Part shown: piece by piece, positions 62,318 to 64,000 of the stretch
Position numbering within the stretch: the stretch's first letter is position 1
How the letters are laid out: each line of letters opens with the position of its first letter
Origin: JACTOJ01 sp032335695
GTDB lineage: Bacteria > Bacillota > Clostridia > Clostridiales > Clostridiaceae
DNA: 64,000 bases
NCBI RefSeq assembly: GCF_032335695.1
Contig: NZ_JACTOJ010000009.1
Location: 124,001-188,000, forward strand
Direction of reading: 5' to 3'
Translations under genes and position numbers: made by a program
The notes under the pieces: model-generated
The model's database searches: none
What the model saw: only the letters and a program-made list of their open reading frames with translations
Told to the model about the DNA's origin: nothing

Positions 62318-62410
62318 TATCTTCCAGCTTAATGCTGTTGGATTTGGCACCTTGTTTTAACAGGTTGCCGGGTTTCATAGGGCCAGTCCCTCCACCTCTC
62401 GTGATAGACG
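62318..62410 (-). ncRNA. SAM-I riboswitch (S box)
   Basis: Read on the minus strand: ATCACGAGAGGTGGAGGGACTGGCCCTATGAAACCCGGCAACC...AAGGTGCCAAATCC (given in parts) with the terminal GGAAGATAG. All core blocks are present. SAM binding should end transcription of metA. Confidence 0.97.
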
Positions 62411-62481
62411 CAGGAGATATGCTTATAAGATTTTAAGCAATTCCTACATTAATAGTATTAAATTTTTATTGCATTAACTGT

Positions 62482-62510
62482 ATGTTACTATATACCTATT
62501 GCCTTGTCAA
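62482..62510 (-). promoter_or_regulatory. Promoter of the metA transcript
   Basis: Minus strand TTGACA (62510-62505), 17-base spacer, TAACAT (62487-62482), upstream of the SAM-I leader. Confidence 0.7.
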
Positions 62511-62574
62511 TGCTTTTACGAGGTTTTGGCATAAATAAATGCGGAAGATATTCTTATAAAACATATATTTTTTA

Positions 62575-62665
62575 TTGACAATACTAGGAAGAATATATAT
62601 ACTGAAATATATAAAGAATATTGTTGATAAAAAAACCGAGTAAACCAATAGGATAAGTTAAAATA
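62575..62665 (+). promoter_or_regulatory. cysK promoter with CymR-like site
   Basis: TTGACA (62575-62580), 17-base spacer, TATACT (62598-62603). Downstream at about 62648-62660 the text AAACCAATAGGATAAG resembles the CymR/Rrf2 half-sites around CCnnnnGG. Consistent with repression by the Rrf2 gene product when cysteine is plentiful. Confidence 0.6.
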
Positions 62666-62692
62666 AAATATTTTAGGTGTGGAGGAATAAAA

Positions 62693-63628
62693 ATGAGTAA
62701 AATAGCAAAAAGTTTAACAGACCTTATAGGAAATACCCCATTATTAGAACTTACTAATTACAATGCTAAAAAGGGAGTAAAAGCTAAGATAGTAGCTAAA
62801 TTGGAATATTTTAATCCTTTAAGCTCAGTAAAAGATAGAATAGCTTTTGCCATGATTCAGGATGCTGAAGAAAAAGGACTATTGAATAGTGAAAGCGTAA
62901 TAATAGAGCCAACTAGCGGTAACACAGGTATAGGACTTGCTTTTGTTGCTGCAGCAAAGGGATATAAAATAATATTAACCATGCCAGAAACTATGAGTAT
63001 TGAAAGAAGAAATCTTCTTAAGGCTCTAGGAGCACAGCTTGTGCTTACACCAGGTTCAGAAGGAATGAAAGGCGCTATTCAGAAAGCTAAGGATTTAGCT
63101 GCAGAAACACCGCATTCATTCATACCACAGCAGTTTGCAAATCCAGCAAACCCAGCGATACACAAGAAAACAACTGCTCAAGAAATATGGAATGATACCG
63201 ATGGAAATGTAGACATATTTGTGGCTGGAGTAGGTACAGGCGGAACTGTAACAGGAGTTGCTTCAGGATTAAAGGAAAATAAAGCCAGCATAAAAGCTGT
63301 TGCTGTAGAACCAGCAGATTCACCAGTACTTTCAGGAGGAAAACCAGGCCCACATAAAATTCAAGGTATAGGAGCAGGTTTTGTACCAGATGTATTTGAT
63401 GCAAAATTAATTGATGAAATATTCCCTGTAAAGAATGAGGAAGCTTTTGCTGCTGCTAGAGATCTTTCAAAGGCTGAAGGATTATTAGTAGGAATATCTT
63501 CAGGAGCTGCACTTCATGCTGCTACAGTTTTAGCTCAGAAGGAAGAAAATGCAGGAAAGACAATAGTAGTTCTTTTACCTGATACTGGTGAAAGATATCT
63601 TTCAACTCCTCTATTTAGCGAAGAATAA
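62693..63628 (+). CDS. cysK: Cysteine synthase A
   Basis: A 311-residue PLP enzyme making cysteine from O-acetylserine and sulfide. The PLP-lysine is Lys47 (SSVKDRIA), the substrate loop is PTSGNTGIGLA, and the PLP-phosphate loop is GVGTGGTVTG. Length typical. GGAGGAATAAAA before the ATG. Confidence 0.97.
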   Translation: MSKIAKSLTDLIGNTPLLELTNYNAKKGVKAKIVAKLEYFNPLSSVKDRIAFAMIQDAEEKGLLNSESVIIEPTSGNTGIGLAFVAAAKGYKIILTMPETMSIERRNLLKALGAQLVLTPGSEGMKGAIQKAKDLAAETPHSFIPQQFANPANPAIHKKTTAQEIWNDTDGNVDIFVAGVGTGGTVTGVASGLKENKASIKAVAVEPADSPVLSGGKPGPHKIQGIGAGFVPDVFDAKLIDEIFPVKNEEAFAAARDLSKAEGLLVGISSGAALHAATVLAQKEENAGKTIVVLLPDTGERYLSTPLFSEE

Positions 63629-63652
63629 TTCTTGTGATTTAATATAATTTTT

Positions 63653-63698
63653 ATAAAGCTGTATCAATATAGATGCTCTATGTTGATACAGCTTTATA
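63653..63698 (+). terminator. Terminator of cysK
   Basis: TATAAAGCTGTATCAA / TTGATACAGCTTTATA with T-run. Confidence 0.85.
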
Positions 63699-63804
63699 TT
63701 TTGTAAAGAAGCAAAGTTTTGGTTAAGGTTGAAACTCTCTGGTTATATATAATATAATGTATGAGTTGAAATGATAAATTCAAATATTAATGGGAAGTGA
63801 TATT

Positions 63805-64000
63805 GTGCAAGTTTACTTTGATAATAGTGCTACCACTATGCCTTATGATGAGGTAGTTGAAGAAATTATAGATGTTATGAAAAACAATTTTGGCAATCCT
63901 TCTTCAGCTCATAAATTAGGACTTATAGCTGAAAAGAAACTCAATGACAGTAAAGAAATATTAGCTAAGACTATAAATGCCCTTAAAGAGGAAATAATAT
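63805..64000 (+). CDS. Cysteine desulfurase (NifS/IscS-like), cut by window edge
   Basis: The 5' end of an aminotransferase-class-V protein. Start GTG 63805 with GGGAAGTGAT upstream. The N-terminus (VYFDNSATTMPYDEVVEEI ... NFGNPSSAHKLG) is the standard start of NifS/IscS enzymes, which take sulfur from cysteine for Fe-S clusters or tRNA. The remainder lies outside the window. Its place next to cysK and an Rrf2 gene fits sulfur supply. Confidence 0.88.
   Translation, partial: MQVYFDNSATTMPYDEVVEEIIDVMKNNFGNPSSAHKLGLIAEKKLNDSKEILAKTINALKEEII

Noticed and set aside
1..64000. CRISPR arrays, prophage, rRNA or tRNA genes
   Set aside because: No regularly spaced repeats of CRISPR type, no phage structural genes and no RNA-gene signatures were seen; the dispersed palindromes are not in arrays.

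Overview
The window is AT-rich, densely coded and has Shine-Dalgarno (SD) sites of the AGGAGG type. It carries endospore genes (spmA, spmB), Spo0A-type boxes at an abrB gene, ferredoxin, class III ribonucleotide reductase and bacterial-type TPP and SAM-I riboswitches. This fits an anaerobic spore-forming Firmicute, most likely Clostridium in the strict sense. The species cannot be fixed from sequence alone. I saw no rRNA, tRNA, CRISPR array, prophage or intact transposase gene.

Layout. 1-1.7 kb: a truncated beta-propeller-like surface protein and two small proteins. 1.8-6.2 kb: spmAB and an ABC exporter. 6.2-7.8 kb: a decayed RRNPP-type (XRE-TPR) quorum-sensing receptor with what looks like its signal-peptide gene. 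8-19.6 kb: a carbohydrate module with a Crp/Fnr regulator, sialate-O-acetylesterase-like enzyme, solute-binding lipoprotein, two permeases, a YesM-like kinase and two YesN-like response regulators, one interrupted by an amber codon. 20-23 kb: pantothenate operon panG-panB-panC-panD. 23.4-29.6 kb: csp, tatD, a G5/3D cell-wall protein, a Fur-type promoter before a dead ABC ATPase relic, rnmV, rsmA and a clostridial two-domain protein. 30-38 kb: lipoprotein, Mrp ATPase, ferredoxin, TPP-riboswitch thiT, PadR regulator, DUF3048 protein, nrdDG. 38-45.3 kb: asnS, a permease pair, PTS EIIA, two RNA methyltransferases, an NlpC/P60 hydrolase, abrB. 46-56 kb: DUF1836 protein, nuclease-helicase, orphan AgrC-like kinase, two polysaccharide deacetylases, ispF, a sortase. 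55.5-64 kb: rluF-like, glutaredoxin, a SigI-like/RsgI fusion, mntP, a glycerol-1-phosphate dehydrogenase-like enzyme, a patatin, and a sulfur block (Rrf2/CymR-like regulator, SAM-I-controlled metA, cysK, start of a cysteine desulfurase).

The most interesting signals are: (1) a single polypeptide joining a SigI C-terminal-like region to an RsgI anti-sigma factor, with no sigma-2 domain; (2) two families of dispersed intergenic palindromes, one with a 209-bp member of elaborate nested secondary structure that sits exactly at the 3' ends of genes; (3) two 5' leaders, upstream of an NlpC/P60 hydrolase and a sortase, that share sequence blocks and architecture and may be one RNA element; (4) the decayed receptor/peptide pair; (5) a nonsense-interrupted response regulator.

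Functional links inferred from position: the 8-19.6 kb block looks like a complete sense-import-process sugar system; panG/B/C/D gives pantothenate; the last 3 kb is a cysteine/methionine block under SAM and probably CymR-like control.
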